Source: JAYGED01 sp046582565 (lineage in GTDB: Bacteria > Pseudomonadota > Alphaproteobacteria > JAAXGF01). Taken from it: a stretch of DNA of 34,952 bases. This document shows, one piece after another, positions 7,756 to 15,373 of the stretch. The position numbers were made by a program, and so were the translations under genes. Where the stretch lies: assembly GCA_046582565.1 (NCBI GenBank), contig JAYGED010000247.1, positions 1 to 34,952 on the forward strand. The letters run 5' to 3'. The notes under the pieces are model-generated. The model worked only from the letters and a program-made list of their open reading frames with translations, was not told the DNA's origin and did no database searches. The stretch's first letter is position 1. Every line of letters begins with the position of its first letter.

Positions 7756-7862
7756 GTTCTAGAGCCAGTGAGCGGCCAGAGGCTGCTGCTGAGCCCTACT
7801 ATCGGACTCATAACACAACGAATTCCGGATATACTGCCGCCGAACCTGGGTGGGGCGGTATT

Positions 7863-9494
7863 GTGCGGCTTGTTCACGGCCTGAATTTCGATAGTCTTCG
7901 CGGCGACATCTACGGCGGCCTGACCGCCGCGGTGGTGGCGCTGCCTCTGGCTCTGGCCTTCGGCGTGGCCTCGGGGGCGGGGCCGGTGGCGGGGCTGTAC
8001 GGCGCCATTTTCGTCGGCTTTTTCGCCGCCCTGTTCGGCGGCACCCCGGCTCAGGTTTCGGGACCGACCGGACCGATGACCGTGGTGATGGCCGGGATCA
8101 TCACCCAATATGCTCACGATCCCGCCCTGGCCTTCACCGTGGTCATGCTGGGCGGGTTCTTCCAGATGCTGTTCGGGGTTTTCAAGCTCGGGCGCTATAT
8201 CAGCCTGATGCCGTTCCCGGTGATTTCGGGTTTCATGACCGGCATCGGCTGCATCATCATCATCCTGCAAATCGCGCCCCTGTTCGGCCATATCACGCCG
8301 GGCGGCGGGGTGATGGCCGCCCTCATGGGGCTTCCCGACATCGTCACCGACCCTCGATCTCATGCCCTGATGGTCGGTCTGCTGGCCCTGGGAATTGTCT
8401 ATTTGACGCCGGCGCGCATCGCCCACTTCGTGCCGCCGCCCTTGATTGCCCTGGTGGCGGGCACGCTGGCGGTGATGTTCGTCCTGCCCGACGCGATGGT
8501 TCTCGGCAACATTCCGCAGGGTCTGCCGAGCCCCGCCCTGCCCAGCTTCGAGCTGGCCCTGGTGCCCGACATGATCAAGTCGGCGCTGGTGCTCGCCCTG
8601 CTCGGTTCCATCGACAGCCTGCTGACCTCCCTGGTCGCCGACAACGTGACGCAGACCCATCACGAGTCGGACCGCGAACTGGTCGGCCAGGGACTCGCCA
8701 ATATGATTGCCGGTGCGTTTGGCGCGATCCCCGGCGCCGGGGCCACCATGCGCACGGTGGTCAATGTGCGGGCCGGCGGCCGGACGCCGATTTCGGGTAT
8801 GCTGCATGCCCTGGTGCTGCTCGCCATCGCGCTCGGCCTGGGCGGGCTCGCCGAAGCCATCCCCCATGCGGTGCTCGCCGGTATCCTGATCAAGGTCGGC
8901 ATCGATATCATCGATTGGAGCTATATCCGGCGTCTCGGCCGCGCCCCCACGGCCGGGGTGTTCTTCATGATCGTGGTGCTCCTGCTCACCGTGTTTGTCG
9001 ATCTCATCACCGCCGTCGCCGTAGGTATCGTGCTGGCCAGCCTGCTGTTCGTAAAGCGTATGTCGGACCTGCAAATTGCCAGCATGAAGACAATCACCGG
9101 GGCCGCCGAGGAAACCCCTCTGAATGCGGCGGAAGAGGCTCTGCTCGAAGCCGGCGGCGGGCGAATCCTGCTGTTTCATTTGAGCGGGCCGATCAGCTTC
9201 GGCGCCGCCAAGGGATTGTCGAAGCGGCTTGGAGCGGCCGATGAGTTCGGCGCCCTGGTGCTCGACCTCAGCGATGTGCCGATGATCGACTCGAGCGCTT
9301 CATTCGCCATCGAGGACATCGTCCGCCAGGCGCAGGCGCGGGACAAGCCGGTTATTCTGGTGGGCGAGAGCCCCGCGGTGGATAAGATATTGCGGAGCAT
9401 CGGGGTGATCGATCTGATCGGGCCCGACCATTGCCACGCAACCCGTTCTGACGGCCTGCGGGACGCCTTACAGGCCCTTGGCCTCAAAGACTAA
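7863..9494 (+). CDS. SulP family inorganic anion transporter with STAS domain
   Basis: A 543-residue inner-membrane transporter. About 10-14 hydrophobic segments span residues 15-405, including the SulP motif near residue 60 (GTPAQVSGPTGPMTVV). A C-terminal cytoplasmic STAS domain (about 430-540) carries LVLDLSDVPMIDSSASFAIED. Family members move sulfate or bicarbonate, often with sodium; the substrate cannot be told from sequence, though SulP-STAS proteins of this shape include BicA-like bicarbonate carriers. The likely start is GTG at 7863, giving MRLVHGLNFDSLRGD; no better ATG lies nearby. The 3' end overlaps prmA by 27 bases, tail to tail. Confidence 0.9.
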   Translation: MRLVHGLNFDSLRGDIYGGLTAAVVALPLALAFGVASGAGPVAGLYGAIFVGFFAALFGGTPAQVSGPTGPMTVVMAGIITQYAHDPALAFTVVMLGGFFQMLFGVFKLGRYISLMPFPVISGFMTGIGCIIIILQIAPLFGHITPGGGVMAALMGLPDIVTDPRSHALMVGLLALGIVYLTPARIAHFVPPPLIALVAGTLAVMFVLPDAMVLGNIPQGLPSPALPSFELALVPDMIKSALVLALLGSIDSLLTSLVADNVTQTHHESDRELVGQGLANMIAGAFGAIPGAGATMRTVVNVRAGGRTPISGMLHALVLLAIALGLGGLAEAIPHAVLAGILIKVGIDIIDWSYIRRLGRAPTAGVFFMIVVLLLTVFVDLITAVAVGIVLASLLFVKRMSDLQIASMKTITGAAEETPLNAAEEALLEAGGGRILLFHLSGPISFGAAKGLSKRLGAADEFGALVLDLSDVPMIDSSASFAIEDIVRQAQARDKPVILVGESPAVDKILRSIGVIDLIGPDHCHATRSDGLRDALQALGLKD

Positions 9495-10352
9495 GCAACG
9501 CCAGTCGCCGAGTTCGATGCAGCACTCCAGGACCAACCCTGCGTCGCGATGGGCCTTAATCACATCATCCGCCTGGCGCGCCAGCAGACCGGCGAGAACC
9601 GCCATGCCCCCGGGCGCCAGATGGCGGGCCAGATCGGGCGCCATATGGATCAAGGGGCCCGCCAGGATATTGGCGGCGATCAAATCGTAGGGCGCCGCCT
9701 GCTGTACGGCTTTGTCGCCGTAGCCGTCACCGTTCAGCGTCACGATTAAGTCCCCGACCCGGTTAAGCGCTGCGTTGTCGCGAGCCGTCGTCGCCGCCTG
9801 GGGGTCGATATCCGAGGCGATCACGCTGGCGCCCCAGGTCTTGGCCATGGCGATAGCGAGAATGCCCGAGCCGCAGCCCATATCGAGGGCGCGGCGCGGC
9901 GCAAACCGGCCGGCCAGGTCGTCGAAGGCGAGCAGGCAGCCCCGGGTGCTCTCATGATCGCCGGTGCCGAACGCGAGACCGGCGTCGATCTCGATGTCGA
10001 TGGCGTCATCCCTGTCATCGGGCGGCAGATGGGAGCCGTGAATGTGATAGCGGCCGGCGCGAATGGCCGGCATGGCGGCCTGAACCGCGCGCACCCAATC
10101 GGTCTCGACAACCGGCTCGATGACCAGTTCCGGCGGCTCGACCGCCGCCACCGCCGCCGCGATCAGGATGCGCGCGCGCAAAGCCTCAAAATCAGCATCG
10201 GCCGCAACCAGGGCCTCGAGACGCCAGTAATCGCCATCCTCTGCCTGGGCTTCAACCAGGGCAATTGACAGGGAGTCGGATTCCAGCGCCGCCTCGAAGG
10301 TCGGCGCCGTGTCATGCGAGACCATCAGAGCCACGCGCAGCAAGTGCGTCAT
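9468..10352 (-). CDS. prmA: Ribosomal protein L11 methyltransferase
   Basis: A 294-residue SAM-dependent methyltransferase that trimethylates ribosomal protein L11. The N-terminal ~90 residues form the L11-recognition region. The Rossmann domain follows, with DPGLAFGTGDHEST-like AGLAFGTGDHESTRGCL near residue 125, the SAM motif LDMGCGSGILAIA and catalytic-region AANILAGPL. The start at 10352 is preferred because it overlaps the upstream gene's stop as ATGA; an upstream in-frame start would add 14 residues without family similarity. It is probably translated together with the small protein gene before it. Confidence 0.94.
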   Translation of the reverse strand: MTHLLRVALMVSHDTAPTFEAALESDSLSIALVEAQAEDGDYWRLEALVAADADFEALRARILIAAAVAAVEPPELVIEPVVETDWVRAVQAAMPAIRAGRYHIHGSHLPPDDRDDAIDIEIDAGLAFGTGDHESTRGCLLAFDDLAGRFAPRRALDMGCGSGILAIAMAKTWGASVIASDIDPQAATTARDNAALNRVGDLIVTLNGDGYGDKAVQQAAPYDLIAANILAGPLIHMAPDLARHLAPGGMAVLAGLLARQADDVIKAHRDAGLVLECCIELGDWRCLVFEAKGL

Positions 10353-10654
10353 TCCTGCATCTCTTCTCTCAGCGCCGCCTTTTGGGCATCCCATTGCTCC
10401 CGGGTAAGCTCGATGATGCCGGCGGCTTCGATCAACCTCTCGAGGGCGCCTTCACGCTTGGCGTGATACTGGGTCGGATTGCCCGCCGTGGCGACCACGG
10501 TGACATCGGCCAGGGCCTCGCCGTGGGCGGCGATGGCGGCGCGCACGGCAGCGTCGCCCGCCGGCCCCATGACGGTGATCAAGCGCCCCCAGCCATGGGT
10601 AATTCCCCGCAATGTATATATTGTGATCAATTGTCTTGGCATGGCATGCGACAT
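10349..10654 (-). CDS. Hypothetical protein translationally coupled to prmA
   Basis: An open frame of 101 residues that I do not recognise. It shows no signal peptide, membrane segment or cysteine motif. It opens with a beta-like stretch (RQLITIYTLRGITHGWGRLITVMG), continues with an Ala-rich helix, and ends in a charged helix (REQWDAQKAALREEMQE). Its stop overlaps the prmA start by four bases, which supports it being a real gene. A second possible start four codons in (10642) begins MPRQLITIY. Neither start has a good ribosome binding site. The gap to the divergent dinB is only 40 bases. Confidence 0.6.
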   Translation of the reverse strand: MSHAMPRQLITIYTLRGITHGWGRLITVMGPAGDAAVRAAIAAHGEALADVTVVATAGNPTQYHAKREGALERLIEAAGIIELTREQWDAQKAALREEMQE

Positions 10655-10694
10655 ATCAGGCGAGGCGCGTTAATACTACTCTGCGGAGATAAAC

Positions 10695-11948
10695 ATGCCT
10701 TACCTGTGCCGTGATTGCCTGAGCGACGCTGCAGCACCCGGACCTTGCGCCGACTGCGGCAGTGCGCGCGTGATCGGCCATGCGGAACTCCATAGCCTGA
10801 CCATCGCGCATCTCGATTGCGACGCCTTCTACGCCTCGATTGAGCTCCGCGACGATCCAAGCCTTAGGGGCAAGCCGGTGCTTGTGGGGGGGCGTCACCG
10901 GGGGGTTGTCGCCGCCTGTTCCTACGAGGCGCGGCGCTTCGGCATCCATTCGGCCATGCCCATGTTCCAGGCCCTGAAACGCTGCCCCGAGGCCGTGGTC
11001 ATTCCGCCGGATATGAAAAAATACACCGCCGCCGGGCGCGAAGTGCGCCGGCTCATGGGCGCGCTCACCCCCCTGGTCGAGCCGCTGTCCATCGATGAAG
11101 CCTTCCTCGATCTCGCAGGCACCGAAAAAATCCACGGCGGCAGTCCGGCCCACTCCCTGGCCGCCTTGTGCCTGCGCATCAAATCGGAGGTCGGGATATC
11201 CGCCTCGATCGGCCTGAGCTACAACAAATTCCTCGCCAAGGTCGCCTCCGACCTGGACAAGCCCGACGGCTTCGCGGTGATCGGGCGGGCCGAGGCGCTG
11301 GACTTTCTCAGCCGCCAGCCGGCGAGCCTGCTGTGGGGTGTCGGCAAGGCCATGCAAAGGCGCCTGGCCGATGACGGCCTGGAATCCATCGCCGCGTTGC
11401 AGGCGGTGCCCGGGGCCGACCTGGCGGCGCGCTACGGCGCCATCGGTGAGCGCATCGCCCGCTTCGTTCGCGGCGAAGACGAGCGTGCGGTCGATCCGGT
11501 GTCGGTGCGCAAATCGCTGTCGGCGGAGACCACCCTGGATCAGGATCTGTCGGCGGCGGACGAGCTATCACCTATCCTCTGGCGCTTGACCGAGAAGGTG
11601 GCCCGTGGCCTCAGGGCCGAATCCCTTGCCGGGCGAACGGTGACTTTGAAGCTCAAGACGGCGAATTTTCGCCTGCTCACACGCCGCCGCACCCTGGCCA
11701 GCCCGACCCACAGCGCCGAGACAATTTACCGCGCCGCGAAGCCCTTGCTGATGGGCGAAATCAGCAACACGGCCTACCGCCTGATCGGCGTCGGGGTCAG
11801 TGGCTTCGCCCCCCTGGAGGCGGCCGACCTGTTCGATCTGGCCGACCCGGAAGCGCCGCGCCGCGCCAAGCTGGAAGACGCCGTGGATGATTTACGCGAC
11901 CGCTTCGGCACCGCAGTCATCGGCAAGGGACGCGGCCTCAACAATTAG
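10695..11948 (+). CDS. dinB: DNA polymerase IV (Y-family) with N-terminal zinc finger
   Basis: A 417-residue translesion polymerase. After a short four-cysteine element (C5, C8, C18, C21), the palm begins HLDCDAFYASIE, with metal ligand D41. The second catalytic pair is D134/E135 in LSIDEAFLDL. SIGLSYNKFLAKVASDLDKP and a helix-hairpin-helix-like LLWGVGKAMQRRL follow, then the little-finger domain. The zinc element is typical of one alphaproteobacterial DinB group. It lacks a recognisable C-terminal beta-clamp QLxLF-type peptide; the tail is FGTAVIGKGRGLNN. GGAGATAAAC lies directly before the start. No GTTC-N7-GTTC LexA box is seen in the 40-base upstream gap. Confidence 0.93.
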   Translation: MPYLCRDCLSDAAAPGPCADCGSARVIGHAELHSLTIAHLDCDAFYASIELRDDPSLRGKPVLVGGRHRGVVAACSYEARRFGIHSAMPMFQALKRCPEAVVIPPDMKKYTAAGREVRRLMGALTPLVEPLSIDEAFLDLAGTEKIHGGSPAHSLAALCLRIKSEVGISASIGLSYNKFLAKVASDLDKPDGFAVIGRAEALDFLSRQPASLLWGVGKAMQRRLADDGLESIAALQAVPGADLAARYGAIGERIARFVRGEDERAVDPVSVRKSLSAETTLDQDLSAADELSPILWRLTEKVARGLRAESLAGRTVTLKLKTANFRLLTRRRTLASPTHSAETIYRAAKPLLMGEISNTAYRLIGVGVSGFAPLEAADLFDLADPEAPRRAKLEDAVDDLRDRFGTAVIGKGRGLNN

Positions 11949-11986
11949 TGACCATTTTTGCAATGACAGCTTAAGGAGATACGACC

Positions 11987-12358
11987 ATGGCAGAACAACC
12001 CGATTGGGTCTTCAACCTGAACGATAAGGCCCAGGGCCTCGCCCGCAAGCTGGGCGACGGCATCAACACACGCATTTTCCCCGGCGATCAGGCCATGCTG
12101 TCCGTCGTCACCCTAGCGCCCCATTCAGTCGGCACCCTGCATAGCCATCCCCAGGAGCAATGGGGGGTGCTGCTCGAGGGATCGCTCGTGCGCATTCAGG
12201 GCGGGGTCGAGGTCGCCATGACGGCCGGCGATTTCTGGTGCACGCCGGGCGGCGTCGAACACAGCGTGCGCACGGCTGACGAGGGCGCCGTGGTGCTCGA
12301 CGTCTTCGCTCCGCCGCGCGACGAATACAGGAAGGGCGGCGAAGGCTTCGGAGTCTGA
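11987..12358 (+). CDS. Small cupin-domain protein
   Basis: A 123-residue single-domain cupin. Motif 1 is GTLHSHPQEQWGVLLEGSLV and motif 2 GDFWCTPGGVEHSV, giving His, His, Gln and a later His as likely metal ligands. Small cupins of this kind are sensors, isomerases or dioxygenases; nothing here picks one. TAAGGAGATACGACC supplies a strong ribosome binding site. It is the first of three closely spaced plus-strand genes (cupin, DM13 protein, membrane protein) that look like an operon. Confidence 0.85.
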   Translation: MAEQPDWVFNLNDKAQGLARKLGDGINTRIFPGDQAMLSVVTLAPHSVGTLHSHPQEQWGVLLEGSLVRIQGGVEVAMTAGDFWCTPGGVEHSVRTADEGAVVLDVFAPPRDEYRKGGEGFGV

Positions 12359-12403
12359 TATAGTGACGCCAGGAGGGGGATAACAAATTCGGGAGTGCGT
12401 CTT

Positions 12404-12784
12404 ATGCATCGATCAATGGCGATTGGTATAGCCCTCGCAGCCTTTTTGTTTATCCAGCCGGCGCAAGCCGAACCGCTCGGGTCGGGCCAGTTCTCCGGCG
12501 CCTCGAGCCATACCACCTCGGGCATGGTGTCAGTGACGAAACAGGGCGCTCAGTATGTCATCGAACTGGGCGGCGATTTTTCCCTCGACGGCGCGCCCGA
12601 TCCCTACGTTGCCCTGGGCAAGGGGAAAAAGCCCGTCGAGGGCGGCCTGGGCGCCGAGCTTGAGTCAAATACGGGAGCGGCGCGTTATGTGATTGACGCG
12701 ACCCCGGCCACCAGCGGGGCAACCCAGGTGATAATCTGGTGCAAGAAATATTCAGTTCCCCTGGGGATCGCCACCATCGAATAG
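12404..12784 (+). CDS. Secreted DM13 domain protein
   Basis: A 126-residue protein with an N-terminal signal peptide (hydrophobic IGIALAAFLFIQPAQA, probable cleavage after AQA), then a single DM13 domain: GDFSLDGAPDPYVALGKG, and near the end the conserved cysteine in IIWCKKYSVPLG. DM13 domains are thought to be redox or electron-transfer modules in secreted proteins; the role is not settled. The ATG at 12404 is preferred over GTG at 12395 because CGGGAG (12389-12394) is correctly spaced for the ATG. It would act in the periplasm. Confidence 0.82.
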   Translation: MHRSMAIGIALAAFLFIQPAQAEPLGSGQFSGASSHTTSGMVSVTKQGAQYVIELGGDFSLDGAPDPYVALGKGKKPVEGGLGAELESNTGAARYVIDATPATSGATQVIIWCKKYSVPLGIATIE

Positions 12785-12796
12785 GCGGATCGGCTC

Positions 12797-13189
12797 ATGT
12801 ACGGGGGCGATTCGTATTTTCTTCTGTCAGGTGTCGGCCAGGCTGGCCTGGCTGCCTTGTCCGCCCTGCTCGCCGTGTTAGCGGGGGGCTGTGTTTTGGT
12901 CTTCACCGGCCCCACCATGCGCATGCTGGCAGGCCTCGCCGTGTTCTGGGTGTTTCTCTGGCTGACGCCGCAGATTTATTATTTCTATTACCAGATCATC
13001 CTCGACGACCTGCCCTGGCAAATCATCGTCAGCCTGCCGCTGTCGCCGGATGCCGTGCTCGACCGGTATTTGTTCCGCGGCCCGGCGACCCTGTCGAACC
13101 ACGCCAAGGGCGCTCTCGCCTGGGCGCTCATCGCGCTCGGCCCCCTGGTCTATGCCGGGCGACTAACAAGACGGAAGCTCACAAAATAG
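12797..13189 (+). CDS. Hypothetical inner-membrane protein
   Basis: A 130-residue protein of unrecognised family, with three or four hydrophobic segments (about residues 15-38, 42-66 and 105-122) and an aromatic run PQIYYFYYQIILDDLPWQ between the second and third. The C-terminus is basic, so it probably faces the cytoplasm. It follows the DM13 gene by 12 bases and may act with it in the membrane. Its 3' end overlaps the convergent alpha/beta hydrolase gene by 11 bases. Confidence 0.7.
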   Translation: MYGGDSYFLLSGVGQAGLAALSALLAVLAGGCVLVFTGPTMRMLAGLAVFWVFLWLTPQIYYFYYQIILDDLPWQIIVSLPLSPDAVLDRYLFRGPATLSNHAKGALAWALIALGPLVYAGRLTRRKLTK

Positions 13190-13967
13190 AAATCAGCTCG
13201 TCCAGCACCTGATCGGGCTGTTCGGACATCATCATATGGCCGCAGGCGGGAAGGATCGTGACCCGCGCGTCGGGAATAGCGGCGGCCAGGGGCTTGGCGG
13301 CCTTGGCCGGGGTCATGGCGTCGCGCTCGCCGAGCAGCAGCAGGGTCGGGCAGGTGATGTCGCCGGCCAGGTCGAGGCCGTGGCGATAATCGTTGGCGGC
13401 CTTGAGGCAGGCGTGCAGCACCCCGGGGCCCGAGCGTTCCAGCAGGGTTACGGCGGCGCCGGTCATCCATAGCCCCGGCGCCCGGTTGGAGCCGGTCTGG
13501 CCATCCCGGCTATGGCCCCACAGGGTGACCATATCGAAGGCGGCGTGTTCGCCCTCGGCCGCCGAATCGAGCAGCATGTCGGCCACCGGCATGGGGATCG
13601 AGGTGCCGAGCAGGGCCAGGGCGGTTATCCTTGCGGGATAGCGCGCGGCGGCGTCAAAGGCGACCAGGGAGCCCATGCTGTGGCCGACCAGAGCCGCAGT
13701 CTCGACATCGAGGGCGTCGAGCAGAGCCATGACCCAATCGGCATTGGCCTCGATGGTGGTGAGCACCGGACCCGCCGTGCGGCCATGGCCGGGCAGGTCG
13801 ACGGCCAGCACATTGCGCCCGTGATAGGCAAAATAGCGGGTCTGCAGAGCCCAGACGCTGTGATCCAGCCCGCCGCCATGGATGAAGACGATGGTCGGCT
13901 GGCCGGCCTTGAAGGGCTGGCCGCCGGTCGCCGCGAAACCCGCTTTGCCGCCGACAGTGATGTCCAT
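13179..13967 (-). CDS. Alpha/beta hydrolase
   Basis: A 262-residue cytoplasmic alpha/beta-fold hydrolase. The oxyanion-hole region is FIHGGGLDHSVW, the nucleophile S97 in GHSMGS, and the probable acid and base are D216 (GERDAMTP) and H244 (CGHMMMSEQP). It starts two bases after the metY stop on the same strand, so the two are co-transcribed. It is too short and too different to be homoserine O-acetyltransferase (MetX). Substrate unknown; an esterase or C-C hydrolase is equally possible. Confidence 0.87.
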   Translation of the reverse strand: MDITVGGKAGFAATGGQPFKAGQPTIVFIHGGGLDHSVWALQTRYFAYHGRNVLAVDLPGHGRTAGPVLTTIEANADWVMALLDALDVETAALVGHSMGSLVAFDAAARYPARITALALLGTSIPMPVADMLLDSAAEGEHAAFDMVTLWGHSRDGQTGSNRAPGLWMTGAAVTLLERSGPGVLHACLKAANDYRHGLDLAGDITCPTLLLLGERDAMTPAKAAKPLAAAIPDARVTILPACGHMMMSEQPDQVLDELISIL

Positions 13968-13969
13968 GG

Positions 13970-15268
13970 CTAGGCACCCCGTTGGGAGGCTTTGAGGGCG
14001 TTCGCCAGATCGTCGCGCAGATCGTCAATATCCTCGAGCCCCACCGAGAGCCGCACCAGCCCCTCGGTTATGCCCGCCGCTTTCATGGACTCCGCGTCCA
14101 TCTGCTGATGGGTGGTCGAGCCGGGATGGATGACCAGGGATTTCGCATCGCCCACATTGGCAAGGTGGGAGAACAGTCGCAGGCCTTCGATGAAGCGCTT
14201 GCCCGCCGCCCGGCCGCCTTTGATGCCGAAGCTGAAGATCGCCCCCGGACCCTTGGGCAGCATGCGGGCCGCCAGTTCATGATCCGGGTGTTCGGGCAAT
14301 TCGGGCCAGGTCACCCATTCCACCGTCTCGTGATCATTCAGGAAGGCGACGATGGCCCGGGCGTTTTCCACATGGCGCGCCATGCGCACCGGCAGGGTTT
14401 CGATGCCTTGCAGGATATGAAAGGCGTTGGTCGGGCTGAGGCAGGCGCCGAAATCGCGCAGACCCTCGGTGCGGGCGCGCATGATGAAGGCTTGCGGGCC
14501 GAATTCCTCCACGTAATCGATGCCGTGATAGCCGGCGTAGGGCTCGGTGAGCGTCGGGAACTTGCCCGAGGCCTCCCAGTCGAAGCGCCCGCCATCGACG
14601 ATCGCCCCACCGATGGCGATGCCGTGGCCGCCCATGAATTTGGTGATCGACTGATGCACCAGATCGGCGCCCCATTCCAGGGGGCGGCAGAGATAGGGGG
14701 TGGCGAAGGTGTTGTCGATCATCAGCGGCAGGCCCTGATCATGGGCAATCTGGGAAATCGCCTCCATGTCGGGCACCTCGAGCCCCGGATTGCCCAGGGT
14801 CTCGGCGAACAGCAGCCGGGTGTTGGGCTTGATCGCCGCGGCAAAGGCCTGCGGGTCGCGCGGATTGACGAAGCTGGTCTCGATGCCGAAGCGCGGCAGG
14901 GTATGGGCGAACAGATTGTGCGAGCCGCCATAGATCGATTGCGACGAGACGATGTGGGAGCCGGCGTCCATCAGGGTCATCACCGCTAGGCTGAGCGCCG
15001 CCTGGCCGCTCGCCGTACAGATCGCTCCGACGCCGCCTTCGAGCGCCGCGATACGTTCTTCCAGCACCGCTGTCGTGGGGTTCGAGATGCGCGAATAGAG
15101 ATGGCCGGCGCGCTCTAGATTGAACAGGGCGGCGGCCTGATCGGTGTCATCGAACACATAGGAGGTGGTCTGATAGATCGGCACCGCCCGCGCCCCATGA
15201 ACCGGGTCGGGACGCTGGCCGGCGTGCAGGCTCAGGGTATCGGGCTTGATGTAGTGGGGTCCGCTCAT
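13970..15268 (-). CDS. metY: O-acetylhomoserine sulfhydrylase (aminocarboxypropyltransferase)
   Basis: A 432-residue PLP enzyme of the Cys/Met metabolism family. It would join O-acetylhomoserine to sulfide (making homocysteine) or to methanethiol (making methionine). The PLP lysine is K210 in HQSITKFMGGHG; other marks are SRISNPTTAVLEERIAALEGG, DNTFATPYLCRPLEWGAD and a C-terminal LVRLSVGLEDIDDL. The length is typical of MetY rather than the ~390-residue MetB/MetC/MetZ group. AGGAGAG lies about eight bases before the start. It leads a two-gene operon with the alpha/beta hydrolase and is divergent from a 3-hydroxyacyl-CoA dehydrogenase. No SAM riboswitch is recognisable upstream. Confidence 0.93.
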   Translation of the reverse strand: MSGPHYIKPDTLSLHAGQRPDPVHGARAVPIYQTTSYVFDDTDQAAALFNLERAGHLYSRISNPTTAVLEERIAALEGGVGAICTASGQAALSLAVMTLMDAGSHIVSSQSIYGGSHNLFAHTLPRFGIETSFVNPRDPQAFAAAIKPNTRLLFAETLGNPGLEVPDMEAISQIAHDQGLPLMIDNTFATPYLCRPLEWGADLVHQSITKFMGGHGIAIGGAIVDGGRFDWEASGKFPTLTEPYAGYHGIDYVEEFGPQAFIMRARTEGLRDFGACLSPTNAFHILQGIETLPVRMARHVENARAIVAFLNDHETVEWVTWPELPEHPDHELAARMLPKGPGAIFSFGIKGGRAAGKRFIEGLRLFSHLANVGDAKSLVIHPGSTTHQQMDAESMKAAGITEGLVRLSVGLEDIDDLRDDLANALKASQRGA

Positions 15269-15373
15269 AACTGTACTCTCCTGGTGGATGGGGGCAGCCT
15301 ACAGGCCGCCCGCGAGGCTGGCAATCGCACCATGGCGCGGCTATGGTTTGCTCCGCATTTGAGGGAAATGATC

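Noticed and set aside
7749..9179. Long minus-strand open frame of 476 codons opposite the SulP gene
   Set aside because: Its composition (Gly, His, Gln, Arg and Asp rich) is that of an antisense frame in GC-rich DNA, and the plus strand encodes a clear membrane transporter.
10655..10694. LexA box controlling dinB
   Set aside because: The short gap contains no GTTC-N7-GTTC alphaproteobacterial SOS box.
13179..13967. Homoserine O-acetyltransferase (MetX) next to metY
   Set aside because: The protein is about 110 residues too short and lacks MetX-specific regions; only the general alpha/beta hydrolase triad is present.
15269..15373. SAM-responsive riboswitch upstream of metY
   Set aside because: I could not find a SAM-II-type core or an SAH motif on the minus strand, only a short 5-bp AGCCT/AGGCT pairing. 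A covariance-model scan would settle it.
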